Below, piece by piece: positions 33,669 through 41,524 of a stretch of 45,004 nucleotides of DNA. The DNA lies in contig CAKOOQ010000006.1 of the NCBI GenBank assembly GCA_934098555.1, forward strand, positions 1-45,004. Reading direction: 5' to 3'. Under the pieces are notes generated by a model. The model ran no database searches. It worked only from the letters and a program-made list of their open reading frames with translations, and was not told the DNA's origin. A program made the translations under genes and the position numbers. Within the stretch, counting starts at the first letter, position 1; each line of letters begins with the position of its first letter. The stretch is from an uncultured Bacilli bacterium. GTDB taxonomy: Bacteria > Bacillota_I > Bacilli_A > RF39 > UBA660.

Positions 33669-34289
33669 ATGAAAGTATCGGTTTCTTATTTGAAAAGTAA
33701 GGATGATAGGTTAACAACGATAAAAAAAATAAATGAAACCTCGGCTGATTATTTACATGTGGATTTAATGGATGGGCTTTTTTGTGGAGAAAATAATTAT
33801 CAGAAAGAAGAGGTCTTAGCTTTATTAAATGAAAGTACCAAGAAGTTAGACGTGCACTTAATGATGGAAAATCCCTTAAGCACTATCGTGGATTTAAGTA
33901 TTTTAAGACCTATGCGAATAACGATTCCTTGTGAAATTAAAAATGTAAAAGAATGTTTATTACTACTAGAACGTCTAGAAATATCTAAAGGCCTAGCTAT
34001 TAATCCTGAAACAGATATAGAAGCCTTAACGCCTTTTCTTAATGACATTGATTCTATTTTAGTGATGAGTGTCCATCCGGGTAAAGGAGGTCAAACGTTT
34101 ATCGAAGAAACGCCTTTAAAAATCAAAAAATTAAAAAAAATGTTTCACAAAGAAATCTCCGTTGACGGGGGCATTAATGATGAAACGGTTAAAAAGGTCC
34201 GTCTTTATGTCGATGAAGTTGTCTCAGGTTCTTATATTTGCTTAAGTGATAATTATGAAAAAATGGTGAAAACGTTAAAAGATAATTGA
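33669..34289 (+). CDS. rpe: Ribulose-phosphate 3-epimerase family protein
   Basis: 206 residues, a little short for the family (about 215-220). It keeps the TIM-barrel metal and catalytic residues: LHVDLMDG (His, Asp), LDVHLM (His), SVHPGKGGQTF (phosphate loop region) and ISVDGGIND (Asp). It interconverts ribulose 5-phosphate and xylulose 5-phosphate. The first strand reads VSVSYLKS instead of the usual APSIL, and the loop after MDG is altered (LFCGENNY for xFVPN), so an allulose- or other ketose-phosphate epimerase is possible. TATAAT at 33642-33647 and an agaaagga RBS lie upstream. Confidence 0.8.
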   Translation: MKVSVSYLKSKDDRLTTIKKINETSADYLHVDLMDGLFCGENNYQKEEVLALLNESTKKLDVHLMMENPLSTIVDLSILRPMRITIPCEIKNVKECLLLLERLEISKGLAINPETDIEALTPFLNDIDSILVMSVHPGKGGQTFIEETPLKIKKLKKMFHKEISVDGGINDETVKKVRLYVDEVVSGSYICLSDNYEKMVKTLKDN

Positions 34290-34315
34290 TTTTATACCTC
34301 ATAAGGGTATATAAT
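34286..34315 (+). promoter_or_regulatory. Promoter with CsoR-type operator
   Basis: The -35 TTGATT (34286-34291), 18 bases and the -10 TATAAT (34310-34315) enclose the imperfect palindrome ATACCTCATAAGGGTAT (34294-34310). It has the same length and arms as the B. subtilis CsoR site style (ATACCC...GGGTAT). It lies 17 bases upstream of the csoR-like ATG, so autoregulation is expected. Confidence 0.65.
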
Positions 34316-34332
34316 GAATGCGGTGATGCGAG

Positions 34333-34620
34333 ATGGAAACATGCATTCGTAAGAAACATCGAAGTGCCGAAGAAAAGAAAAATTTAACCAGACGCTTAAA
34401 TATTATTGAAGGCCAAGTAAGAGGTGTTAAAGATATGATTTTAGATGATCGTTATTGTGATGAGGTCTTAATTCAAATATCGGCTATTAACAAATCTTTA
34501 AAAAGTCTTGGAACCGAAGTATTAAAAAATCATTTACAAACTTGTATTGTAGATGAACTAAAAAAAGATAATTTAAGTGCGATTGATGATGTTATCAATT
34601 TATTTGATAAATTAAATTAG
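34333..34620 (+). CDS. csoR: CsoR-family metal-sensing repressor
   Basis: 95 residues, all helical, DUF156 family: RLNIIEGQVRGVKDMILDDRYC then VLIQISAINKSLKSLG. The sensor triad is Cys in DRYCDEV, then His and Cys in NHLQTC, spaced by three residues as in copper(I)-binding CsoR. FrmR lacks the last Cys and CstR lacks the His. An extra Cys is at position 4. The product should bind the palindrome upstream and release it on Cu(I) binding. RBS ggtgat. The downstream gene is a thioredoxin-like protein rather than copA/copZ, so the output may be thiol or copper-stress handling. Confidence 0.85.
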   Translation: METCIRKKHRSAEEKKNLTRRLNIIEGQVRGVKDMILDDRYCDEVLIQISAINKSLKSLGTEVLKNHLQTCIVDELKKDNLSAIDDVINLFDKLN

Positions 34621-34636
34621 AAAGAGAGTGTTGTTT

Positions 34637-35329
34637 ATGAAAAAAATTTGGATAACTTTATTATTGTTAGCCGTCATGATTTTCCCAACTCATGTTTTTG
34701 CTGATGAAATTGCCAGTCAAAATTTAGACAAAATTTTAACATCTAAGAGTATTACCCATGATTTTAGTAATTATAGTGAAAATGATGATCAAGCTATTGT
34801 TTACTTATTCTATGGTCAAAGCTGTGGTTATTGTCAAAAATTCTTAGAGTTTTTGAACAGTATCATTCCTGAGTATGGTAAATACTTTAAAGTGGTCGGT
34901 TATGAAGTATGGAGTAATTCAGCTAATTCAGATTTAATGGATAAAGCCGCCAAAATCTTAGACGAAAATGCGGATGGTGTTCCATTTATTGTTATTGGTG
35001 ATCAAACGTTTACAGGTTATAGTAGTTCTTATGATGATAAAATAAAAAGTGCTATTAAAAGCTTATATGATACCAAAAAAGAAGATCGTTATGATATCTT
35101 AGCTGAAATTGAAAAAGGCGATAGTCAAAAAACATCCGGTGTTTCTAGTAATGCTGTTATTTTATGGAATTTAGCTTTCACGGTTGTGGCTGTACTTGTT
35201 ATTTTTGGTATAACAAATAATCAAAATAAAGCTTTAGTCGCTAAGATAGAAGATTTAGAAAGAAAAGTAATTTTAAATACAAAAAGTGAAACGAAAGATG
35301 TAAAGAAAACAAAGACTTCAAAAAATTAA
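34637..35329 (+). CDS. Exported thioredoxin-fold membrane protein
   Basis: 230 residues from ATG with agagag upstream; a GTG three codons earlier overlaps that RBS. Signal peptide at 1-22 ends THVFADE. A thioredoxin-like domain follows with AIVYLFYGQSCGYCQKFLEF, redox motif CGYC (63-66), and the cis-Pro region DGVPFIVIGDQTF. A membrane helix (about 175-195) and a Lys-rich cytoplasmic tail close the protein. Without the export signal cut it would be anchored at both ends. It probably acts as an extracytoplasmic disulfide reductase or oxidase. It is co-transcribed with csoR (16-base gap) and followed by a terminator. Confidence 0.8.
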   Translation: MKKIWITLLLLAVMIFPTHVFADEIASQNLDKILTSKSITHDFSNYSENDDQAIVYLFYGQSCGYCQKFLEFLNSIIPEYGKYFKVVGYEVWSNSANSDLMDKAAKILDENADGVPFIVIGDQTFTGYSSSYDDKIKSAIKSLYDTKKEDRYDILAEIEKGDSQKTSGVSSNAVILWNLAFTVVAVLVIFGITNNQNKALVAKIEDLERKVILNTKSETKDVKKTKTSKN

Positions 35330-35341
35330 AGTCTTTTTTTC
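35311..35341 (+). terminator. Rho-independent terminator
   Basis: AAAGACTT (35311-35318) pairs perfectly with AAGTCTTT (35329-35336), followed by T residues. The left arm is inside the end of the thioredoxin gene. Confidence 0.8.
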
Positions 35342-35370
35342 TTGTCTTGAAATCAATAATTCTATATAAT
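35342..35370 (+). promoter_or_regulatory. Promoter of dnaB-dnaI
   Basis: TTGTCT (35342-35347), 17 bases, TATAAT (35365-35370), directly after the terminator and 24 bases before the dnaB ATG. Confidence 0.6.
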
Positions 35371-35394
35371 AAGAAACAGAAAGGCGGTCTTGTT

Positions 35395-36675
35395 ATGGGG
35401 ATGGTTACTCTTTTACCAGCAGATAAATATATGGTTATGAATAAAACCATTTTAACCGATCAAGATCGTAAATACTTGGTTAGTTTTTATGAACCGATTA
35501 TTGGCTCTTTAGCTGTTAGTTTATATCTTACTTTGTGGCGAGATTTAGACCGTTATACTTTTGTCAGTGCCGATTATAACCACCATCATTTAATGACAAT
35601 TTTAAAAACCAATTTAGATAGTATTAAACTTGCTCGGCAAACCCTTGAAAGTGTCGGTCTTTTAAGGACGTATTTTATGAATGCGGAGCCGAATAACTAT
35701 GTTTATGAACTTTATTCGCCTATGAATCCTAAAGAGTTTTTTCAAAATCCCATTTTTAATGTGGTTTTGTATAATAACATCGGGGCTTTTGAATACAATC
35801 TTTTAAAAAAAGAATACAGTGTTTTAAATATTAATTTAAAGGGTTATGAAGAAGTCACGGCTCATTTTGATGAGGTCTTTAAATCATCAACCGAGCCACC
35901 AGTCATCGAAGCTTTAGGAAGAGAAACGCTTCCTTTAAATATGCAAGATCAAATTGATTTTGATCTACTTGTTTCTTCTTTACCCAAAGGTCTTTTAAAT
36001 GAAAAAGTTTTAAATAAACGGATGCGTTCTCTTATTAATAACCTTTCTTTTGTTTATAATATTGATACTTTAAAAATGTGTGAGATTATAAGACTGTCTC
36101 TTAATGAAAAAGGGGCCATTGATAAAGATACCCTTCGTCTTCAGACAAGAAAATATTATCAATATAATAATCATGGAAAACTTCCCACCCTTATTTACCG
36201 TACCCAACCAGAATATTTAAAAAATCCGAGTGGGGATACTTCGAAAAAAGGTCGCATCATTGAAGTCTTTGAAAACACAACACCCTATGATTTTTTATGT
36301 GCCAAATATAAAACAGGCACGCCAACCGCTAGGGATTTAAAATTACTAGAGTATCTTTTAGTAGATATTGAACTCAAGCCTGCCGTTGTTAATGTGTTAA
36401 TTGATTACGTTTTAAAGAAAAATAATAATAAATTAAATAATGCCTTTGTCGAGACGATTGCGGGTCAATGGAAACGACTTGGTATTGAAACAGCGAAAGA
36501 TGCGATGGAAGTGGCTGAAAAAGAACATAAAAAATATGTTAATAAATTTAATAAGGTTTCGGTAAAAAAAGTATCGGAAGAACCGCCTGTTTGGTTTGAT
36601 GAAAAAATAAGTAAAGAAAGTATGACTGAAGAAGAAGAAAAAGAATTAGAAAGCATGCTAAAAAAATACGAATAG
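35395..36675 (+). CDS. dnaB: Replication initiation and membrane attachment protein DnaB
   Basis: 426 residues from the ATG after AAGGCGGT; longer readings cross the promoter. The N-terminal half (LLPADKYMVMNKTILTDQDRKYLVSFYEPIIG, LYLTLWRDLD) is the DnaB/DnaD winged-helix domain. The later part (PYDFLCAKYKTGTPTARDLKLLEYLLVDIELKPAVVNVLIDYVL) is the DDBH2 domain, with the conserved YxxxN-like region before an acidic end. In Bacilli this protein works with DnaD and DnaI to load the replicative helicase (DnaC) at oriC and at restart forks. It is not related to E. coli DnaB. It forms an operon with dnaI (16-base gap). Confidence 0.88.
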   Translation: MGMVTLLPADKYMVMNKTILTDQDRKYLVSFYEPIIGSLAVSLYLTLWRDLDRYTFVSADYNHHHLMTILKTNLDSIKLARQTLESVGLLRTYFMNAEPNNYVYELYSPMNPKEFFQNPIFNVVLYNNIGAFEYNLLKKEYSVLNINLKGYEEVTAHFDEVFKSSTEPPVIEALGRETLPLNMQDQIDFDLLVSSLPKGLLNEKVLNKRMRSLINNLSFVYNIDTLKMCEIIRLSLNEKGAIDKDTLRLQTRKYYQYNNHGKLPTLIYRTQPEYLKNPSGDTSKKGRIIEVFENTTPYDFLCAKYKTGTPTARDLKLLEYLLVDIELKPAVVNVLIDYVLKKNNNKLNNAFVETIAGQWKRLGIETAKDAMEVAEKEHKKYVNKFNKVSVKKVSEEPPVWFDEKISKESMTEEEEKELESMLKKYE

Positions 36676-36691
36676 ATAAAGGGTGAGAAAA

Positions 36692-37564
36692 ATGTATTTT
36701 AAAAAAGATTATGAAAGTTTGCAAAAAAACTATGAGGAAGCTTTAAAAAATCCGGCCTTTAAGACCTTAGTAGCCAAACTTCATTTAACAGAAGAAGAGG
36801 CTCTCATAAGAACAACCAAAATCTTAGATATTTTAACAGAATTACAAAATTGTCAAACTTGTCCAGGACTATATGCCTGCAAAAATGATTTAAAAGGACA
36901 CGTTAAAATGCTTCGAAAAGATAAAGAAAATATTTATTCGACGTATACGCCTTGTAAATACAAGAAAAAAGAGGCCATGGAGAAAAGTCAAAAATTGAGT
37001 GAGGAGCAAATAAATACCAGTGCGCGAATGAAAGATATTGATGTTAAAGATAAAAAAAGAAGCAGTGTGATTAAATGGCTCGATAATTTTTATCAAGAAT
37101 TTTCTTTTTCTAAACCGATGAAAGGCCTTTATTTGCATGGTAATTTTGGTTCTGGAAAAACATTTTTGATTAGTGCTTTACTACATGAGTTAGAAGAAAA
37201 AAAAGATGTTCGGGTCAAAATTATTTATTTTCCTGAAGTATTACGTATTCTTAAATCTGACTGGGAACAGTATGAAGCACGTCTTAAAGATTATCAAACT
37301 GTTGATATTTTGTGTATTGATGATATTGGGGCTGAGAAGGTGAGTGAGTGGGGAAGAGATGAAGTATTAGGAACGATTTTACAGGCTAGAATGAATCGTA
37401 ATTTAACAACATTTTTTACATCTAATTTAACTCTTTCGGAATTAGAAAAACATTTTTGTATGGATGATTCTAATGAAGAAAAAATAAAATCACGGAGAAT
37501 TATGGAAAGAATTAAACAACTTTCTATAGATACAGAAATGATTAGTGAAAATAGAAGACATTAA
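36692..37564 (+). CDS. dnaI: Helicase loader DnaI
   Basis: 290 residues from ATG with AGGGTGAG upstream. The N-terminal zinc region is CQTCPGLYACKNDLKGH with a further Cys in YTPCKYK, as in Bacillus DnaI. The AAA+ domain has Walker A LHGNFGSGKTFL, Walker B VDILCIDDIGAEKVSEW, sensor TTFFTSNLTLSELE and an Arg finger region RRIMERIKQLS. It loads the hexameric helicase during initiation, guided by DnaB/DnaD. Its final codons overlap the end of the convergent small gene by four bases. Confidence 0.92.
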   Translation: MYFKKDYESLQKNYEEALKNPAFKTLVAKLHLTEEEALIRTTKILDILTELQNCQTCPGLYACKNDLKGHVKMLRKDKENIYSTYTPCKYKKKEAMEKSQKLSEEQINTSARMKDIDVKDKKRSSVIKWLDNFYQEFSFSKPMKGLYLHGNFGSGKTFLISALLHELEEKKDVRVKIIYFPEVLRILKSDWEQYEARLKDYQTVDILCIDDIGAEKVSEWGRDEVLGTILQARMNRNLTTFFTSNLTLSELEKHFCMDDSNEEKIKSRRIMERIKQLSIDTEMISENRRH

Positions 37565-37836
37565 ATTTTGCCTTCTTTTTTTAATTTTTCAAGTTCATTT
37601 TCTATTTTTTCTAAAGTATTCAAAATAGTATTAATATCAATATTTTGATTTTGCATATTTTGCTTATTATTTATAAGGGCAAGTTGGCCTGAGTAGGCAA
37701 TTAAATAATCTCCTAGTAAAACAAGCCAGTTACCAATGCTTACGCTTTCTAAGGAATCCATTGATGGGGCAATGGCGGCACCCACTAAAGTAGCTGATAA
37801 AGCATAAAGCTGTGGGTCGATATTAAAAGGAAACAT
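37561..37836 (-). CDS. Small membrane-associated hypothetical protein
   Basis: 91 residues, not recognised. It starts MFPFNIDPQLYALSATLVGA; residues 10-25 and 37-57 are hydrophobic and may be membrane segments. Residues 60-88 form an Asn/Gln then Glu/Lys coiled coil (NTLEKIENELEKLKKEGK). RBS AAGGGGG precedes the ATG. Two helices plus a coiled coil resemble phage holin-like or small scaffold proteins, but no family is claimed. It is the only gene on this strand between dnaI and feoA. Confidence 0.65.
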   Translation of the reverse strand: MFPFNIDPQLYALSATLVGAAIAPSMDSLESVSIGNWLVLLGDYLIAYSGQLALINNKQNMQNQNIDINTILNTLEKIENELEKLKKEGKI

Positions 37837-37915
37837 AAAAAAGCCCCCTTTTTAAAAAGATATGCATAGGACAAATATTTTAGAATGGCATAACTTATTA
37901 ATAGGATGTGATAGT

Positions 37916-38143
37916 ATGCTAAAAAAATTAACAGATATTCCTTTAAATGAACCTGTTATAATTAAAAGTATTTTCTTACCAGAAAAAAAACGCTTTAAAT
38001 TATTACATTTTGGTGTTTTAGAAGGTAAAACAATAACTGGTATGTTAGAAAGTCCTTTAAAAGGCGCAAGGGCTTATAAAACAACAAGTACGATATTTAC
38101 ACTTCGTGATGAAGATGCCTCTTTAATATGGGTGATAATATGA
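37916..38143 (+). CDS. feoA: FeoA-like iron transport protein
   Basis: 75 residues from the ATG after AGGATGTG; longer readings add an unlikely 18-residue extension. The small SH3-like fold is seen in KLTDIPLNEPVIIKSIFL, HFGVLEGKTITGMLES and the final IFTLRDEDASLIWV. FeoA is a cytoplasmic regulator of FeoB. The TGA stop lies in the ATGA that starts feoB, so the two are translationally coupled. No Fur-like palindrome was found in the 75 bases upstream. Confidence 0.82.
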   Translation: MLKKLTDIPLNEPVIIKSIFLPEKKRFKLLHFGVLEGKTITGMLESPLKGARAYKTTSTIFTLRDEDASLIWVII

Positions 38144-40089
38144 AAAAGAAAAGAGCTTGTTTTGTTGGTAATCCTAATGTTGGTAAATCCTCGTTATTTA
38201 ATTTTTTAACCCATAAAAATGAACATACGGGTAATTGGACCGGTAAAACGGTCAAAAATGCCTATGCTACATTTAGCTATAAAGATACGCTTTGGGAAGT
38301 TGTTGATTTACCAGGAACTTATTCTTTGATAGGTGAAAGTAAAGAAGAAAAAATTGCTTCGTCTTTTGTCTGTTCTTTAGATTATGACTTAGCTGTGGTT
38401 GTTTTAGATGCTTCTAATATAGAAAGAAGTATAGTTTTACTTTTAGAAGTTTTAGATGTTACTGATAAGGTAATTGTCTGTTTAAATTTAATGGATGAAG
38501 CAATATCTCAAAAGATAAATATTGATGTCCTTAAATTGCAACAAAGGTTAAATGTTCCTATTATTATTACAAAAGCAAGCGATGGAACTGGGTGTGCCAG
38601 ATTATGTGATGAAATGAATCATTTTAAAGTAAATCCTAATATTTTTAAAGTAAAACATGAAGGCAAAATGGTTAATTATTTAAAGCTTACCAATTCCTAC
38701 GTTGATAAACCTGTTTCTTATTTATATCAAGAAAAACCTTGTAAAAATGAAAGTTTACAAAAAGTGTTACGTTTTTATAAAAACTATATAAGTCGGGAAG
38801 AACTATTAAAAAGTTATATTCATTGTGCGGATAAATTACTAGAAAATATTGTTGAAAGAAAAGAGCAAACTTTAAAAAAAGAAGATATTTTCTGGAATAA
38901 AATTCTTAGTCATAAAATTTCTTCTTTTGTTGTCACCAGTATCATTTTTTTAGTTATTCTTTGGCTAACGATTTTTGCCTCAAATATCCCATCAGACTTT
39001 ATGTTTTCTTTTTTCGCAAGTGGTGAAAAATATTTATTAATGTTCTTTTCTTTTTTACCTGATTTTATTTTACATCCTCTCATTTTAGGCGGATATCGGA
39101 CCTTTTATTGGGTAGTATCAGTTATGATGCCTCCACTAATTATTTTCTTTCCTCTTTTTTCATATTTAGAAGATTACGGTTTATTTCCAAGAATTGCTTT
39201 TAATATGGATAAACCATTTAAAAAATGTGGCTCTTGTGGCAAACAAAGTTTAACAATGTGTATGGGTCTTGGTTGTAACGCGATTGGTGTCACTAACTCA
39301 AGGATTATGGAAGATAAAAAAATGCGTCTTTTAGCCATGTTAACTAATAATTTTATGCCTTGCAATGGTCGTTTTCCCGCAATGATAACAATGATAAGCT
39401 TATTTTTTGTGACAGATAATACCTTATTTAGTAGCCTTTTAGTTGCATTAGGATTATTACTAATTATAACTTTGGGTATCATTTTAACTTTTCTTTGGAC
39501 AAAAATTTTGAATCATTTTATTTTTAAAAAAGAAGAAGTTATGTTTATTTTAGAATTACCAACTTTTAGAAGACCATCTATCTGGAAAACTTTTTCACAA
39601 GCCTTAAAAGAAAAAGCTTTTCCTGTTTTAAAAAGAGCCATGTTAGTTTCCTTTCCTTTAGGAATTTTAATTTATCTTTTAGCTTCTTGGAAATTAGGAA
39701 ATAGTACTTTTCTTTTATTATTAGTTACTAAATTAAATGATTTTGGTCATTTGTTTGGCCTTGATGGGGCTATTATTTTAGCCTTTATCTTAGGAATGCC
39801 TGCGAATGAAATCGTTATCCCATCACTTTTACTTTGTTATACCAAAAGTAACGCCTTAGTTTCTTATACATCAATGGAAAGTTTAAGACATATTTTAGTA
39901 AATAATGGTTGGACATACATAACAGCCATATGCTTTTTAATCATATCCCTTTGTCATTATCCATGTACAACAACCCTTTTATCAATAAAAAAAGAAAGTA
40001 AAAGTTGGTGTTACACCTTTTTGGCCTTTTTAATTCCAACAGTAACCGGTTTATTTTTAACATTCATTCTTCATTTCTTATTGACATAG
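38140..40089 (+). CDS. feoB: Ferrous iron transporter FeoB
   Basis: 649 residues from the ATG preceded by GGTGAT; a start four codons earlier is possible. The G-domain has GNPNVGKSSLFN (G1), a Thr in the GNWTGKTVKNA switch (G2), DLPGTYSL (G3) and NLMD (G4). Helical GDI-like spacer to about 245, then the membrane part with two gate-type repeats, including KKCGSCGKQSLTMCMGLGCN with its Cys cluster, ILAFILGMPANEIVIPSLLL and a final membrane helix. It imports Fe2+ with GTP hydrolysis. It is shorter than the ~770-residue E. coli form, mostly in the C-terminal region, as in other Bacillota. No feoC follows. Confidence 0.92.
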   Translation: MKKKRACFVGNPNVGKSSLFNFLTHKNEHTGNWTGKTVKNAYATFSYKDTLWEVVDLPGTYSLIGESKEEKIASSFVCSLDYDLAVVVLDASNIERSIVLLLEVLDVTDKVIVCLNLMDEAISQKINIDVLKLQQRLNVPIIITKASDGTGCARLCDEMNHFKVNPNIFKVKHEGKMVNYLKLTNSYVDKPVSYLYQEKPCKNESLQKVLRFYKNYISREELLKSYIHCADKLLENIVERKEQTLKKEDIFWNKILSHKISSFVVTSIIFLVILWLTIFASNIPSDFMFSFFASGEKYLLMFFSFLPDFILHPLILGGYRTFYWVVSVMMPPLIIFFPLFSYLEDYGLFPRIAFNMDKPFKKCGSCGKQSLTMCMGLGCNAIGVTNSRIMEDKKMRLLAMLTNNFMPCNGRFPAMITMISLFFVTDNTLFSSLLVALGLLLIITLGIILTFLWTKILNHFIFKKEEVMFILELPTFRRPSIWKTFSQALKEKAFPVLKRAMLVSFPLGILIYLLASWKLGNSTFLLLLVTKLNDFGHLFGLDGAIILAFILGMPANEIVIPSLLLCYTKSNALVSYTSMESLRHILVNNGWTYITAICFLIISLCHYPCTTTLLSIKKESKSWCYTFLAFLIPTVTGLFLTFILHFLLT

Positions 40090-40126
40090 TCGATTTTGGC
40101 TGAATAAGTTTGATTGTAAAATTTAT

Positions 40127-40154
40127 TTGCAAAGTTATTTCAGAATGATATAAT
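40127..40154 (+). promoter_or_regulatory. Promoter of the HD-like gene
   Basis: TTGCAA (40127-40132), 16 bases, TATAAT (40149-40154), 25 bases before the ATG, which has gaagggag as RBS. Confidence 0.6.
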
Positions 40155-40179
40155 ATAACCGAAGGGAGACATTAAAAAT

Positions 40180-40797
40180 ATGGAAAATGTAATAAACTTT
40201 TATTTAGAAGCTAACAAATTAAAGGATGTAATTCGTACAGGTTGGAAAGAGGTTGGTATTCCAGCCGATAAGATTGAATCTGTTGCTGATCATATTTACG
40301 GTACTATGACATTAGTAATTGGTATTATAAGTGAACTAAAAGGTTATAGCGACATTGATTTTGCTAAAATTTATAAAATGTTATTTGTAAAAGAACTTGT
40401 AAAGGCAAAAACTTCTGAACGTAGTGTTCTATCTAAAGAGGAAAAGAAAGAAGCAGATAGAGAAAATATCATATCTATGCTTGAACCATTACAAATACGT
40501 GATGAACTTTTGAGTTTATATGATGAAGCCGTTGCTGAGGAAACAAAAGATGCCAAATTTGTTTTATACGTCAGCAAATTAGAGTCTGATATCCAAGCTA
40601 AGAAATATGAAATGGACGGATATTTTACTTTAGAAAATGCCTTAAAGGATATTGAATATTATCCTGAAGATATTAAAAAATCAATTAAACCTCAGGTCGA
40701 AAATGCCTCTGATGGTTGGATTTTATTTGACCGTAGATATTATGAAGGTAACGATGATTTTGTTAATCTTTCTAATAAAGTTCAAGGTTTAAAATAA
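40180..40797 (+). CDS. YfbR/HD_3-like protein lacking the HD pair
   Basis: 205 residues. The overall plan follows YfbR-like HD phosphohydrolases: RTGWKEVGIPADKIESVADH with the first metal-binding His, then ISELKGYSDIDFAKIYKM, and later KFVLYVSKLESDIQAKKYEM with the last Asp. At the place where the family has H-D-L-x-E the sequence is MLFVKELVKA, so the His-Asp pair is replaced by Val-Lys. The Glu is kept. Nucleotidase activity is therefore doubtful, and a pseudoenzyme or ligand-binding role is inferred. Monocistronic, just upstream of tRNA-Thr. Confidence 0.65.
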   Translation: MENVINFYLEANKLKDVIRTGWKEVGIPADKIESVADHIYGTMTLVIGIISELKGYSDIDFAKIYKMLFVKELVKAKTSERSVLSKEEKKEADRENIISMLEPLQIRDELLSLYDEAVAEETKDAKFVLYVSKLESDIQAKKYEMDGYFTLENALKDIEYYPEDIKKSIKPQVENASDGWILFDRRYYEGNDDFVNLSNKVQGLK

Positions 40798-40823
40798 ATT
40801 TTAAGTTATAAATTCATTTTATC

Positions 40824-40851
40824 TTGCATTAGTCTTATTTTATGATAAGAT
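40824..40851 (+). promoter_or_regulatory. Possible tRNA promoter
   Basis: TTGCAT (40824-40829), 16 bases, TAAGAT (40846-40851), eight bases before the tRNA. The match is moderate. Confidence 0.4.
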
Positions 40852-40859
40852 TAATGTAT

Positions 40860-40933
40860 GCCGATTTAGTACAGTGGTAGTACAGATGCATGGTAAGCAT
40901 CAGAGGGCAGTTCAATTCTGCCAATCGGCACCA
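40860..40933 (+). tRNA. tRNA-Thr (anticodon GGT)
   Basis: Acceptor GCCGATT pairs with AATCGGC. D stem GTAC/GTAC. Anticodon stem GATGC/GCATC has loop ATGGTAA, giving anticodon GGT (codons ACC, ACT). T stem GGCAG/CTGCC has loop TTCAATT. The discriminator is A and CCA is encoded. All four helices pair fully, so it is probably functional. It stands alone, just before the hypothetical gene and mobile element. Confidence 0.92.
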
Positions 40934-40974
40934 TTGACGAATCTGTTCGAACTATTCGAACTTTTAGATAGATA

Positions 40975-41000
40975 TCAATCAGAAATGATTGATTTTTTTT
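40975..41000 (+). terminator. tRNA terminator
   Basis: TCAATCA (40975-40981), GAAA tetraloop, TGATTGA (40986-40992), then eight T. A second perfect palindrome, GTTCGAA-CTA-TTCGAAC (40945-40961), lies between it and the tRNA and may be a further hairpin or a protein site. Confidence 0.8.
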
Positions 41001-41035
41001 GATTTTCAGAAAAAATCATAGAAAGGTTGGTGTCT

Positions 41036-41308
41036 ATGATAAATATAATTAAAGAAGAAATTGAGATTGATGAATCATTAATTTCTAGATTAAATGTTAT
41101 ATGTGATTTTTGTAATACTACACCCATTATAGAAAATGGCAGTATTAGGCATATTGAACATACTAATTTAACTTATATTGAGCCACATAGAATATTTATT
41201 AATAATAAACTCTATCTAGCATTTAATTATTCAAATGAAATCTATGTTCATAATCTCGGTAAAAAGATAAAACTTTCAGAACTAGAACAATATATTAAAG
41301 AAAACTAA
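41036..41308 (+). CDS. Hypothetical protein
   Basis: 90 residues from ATG; the earlier in-frame TTG and GTG overlap the RBS-like AAGGTTGGTG. Not recognised. A short helical start (IKEEIEIDESLISRLN) leads to CDFCN, a Cys-x-x-Cys pair, then alternating strands (YIEPHRIFINNKLYLAFNYS) and a final helix. It is probably soluble. It may belong to the host or be the first cargo gene of the element to the right. The AT-rich codon use fits both. Confidence 0.55.
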   Translation: MINIIKEEIEIDESLISRLNVICDFCNTTPIIENGSIRHIEHTNLTYIEPHRIFINNKLYLAFNYSNEIYVHNLGKKIKLSELEQYIKEN

Positions 41309-41331
41309 ATACTAGTACCCTGAACAGGGTA

Positions 41332-41359
41332 TTGACTAATTCTAAAAAAGTGATATTAT
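41332..41359 (+). promoter_or_regulatory. Promoter with adjacent palindrome, recombinase operon
   Basis: TTGACT (41332-41337), 16 bases, TATTAT (41354-41359) with extended TGA. The perfect palindrome TACCCTG-AA-CAGGGTA (41316-41331) abuts the -35 and is a good operator candidate. Confidence 0.65.
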
Positions 41360-41392
41360 AAATAATCAATGAAAGATGTATACTCTAGAAAT

Positions 41393-41504
41393 GGAGGTAC
41401 ATCTATGAAATAAAAACATAAAATATCGAAAATTAATAATATTGAATTATTAGGGGAGTCAGTAGTATTTAGGCTTTATTAAATACTATTGTCTCCTCTT
41501 TTTT
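41393..41504 (+). promoter_or_regulatory. Leader peptide and transcription attenuator
   Basis: GGAGG (41393-41397) lies seven bases before ATG 41405, which reads Met-Lys-TAA; the frame then stays open as KHKISKINNIELLGES...RLY to TAA 41480-41482. The hairpin left arm is 41452-41471 and the right arm 41480-41499, about 20 pairs with a few mismatches and wobbles, followed by six T. The leader frame would end exactly at the right arm, a layout typical of translation-coupled attenuation of the gene behind it. Confidence 0.6.
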
Positions 41505-41524
41505 AGTAAAAGGAGTTGAGTTTA

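Noticed and set aside
40934..41310. tRNA-Thr as the attachment site of the element
   Set aside because: No partial duplicate of the tRNA 3' end was seen downstream, and large serine recombinases rarely target tRNA genes; the left border stays unknown.
41391..41408. Alternative leader peptide MEVHL before the recombinase
   Set aside because: Its ATG has no RBS, and it contains the GGAGG that serves the ATG at 41405.
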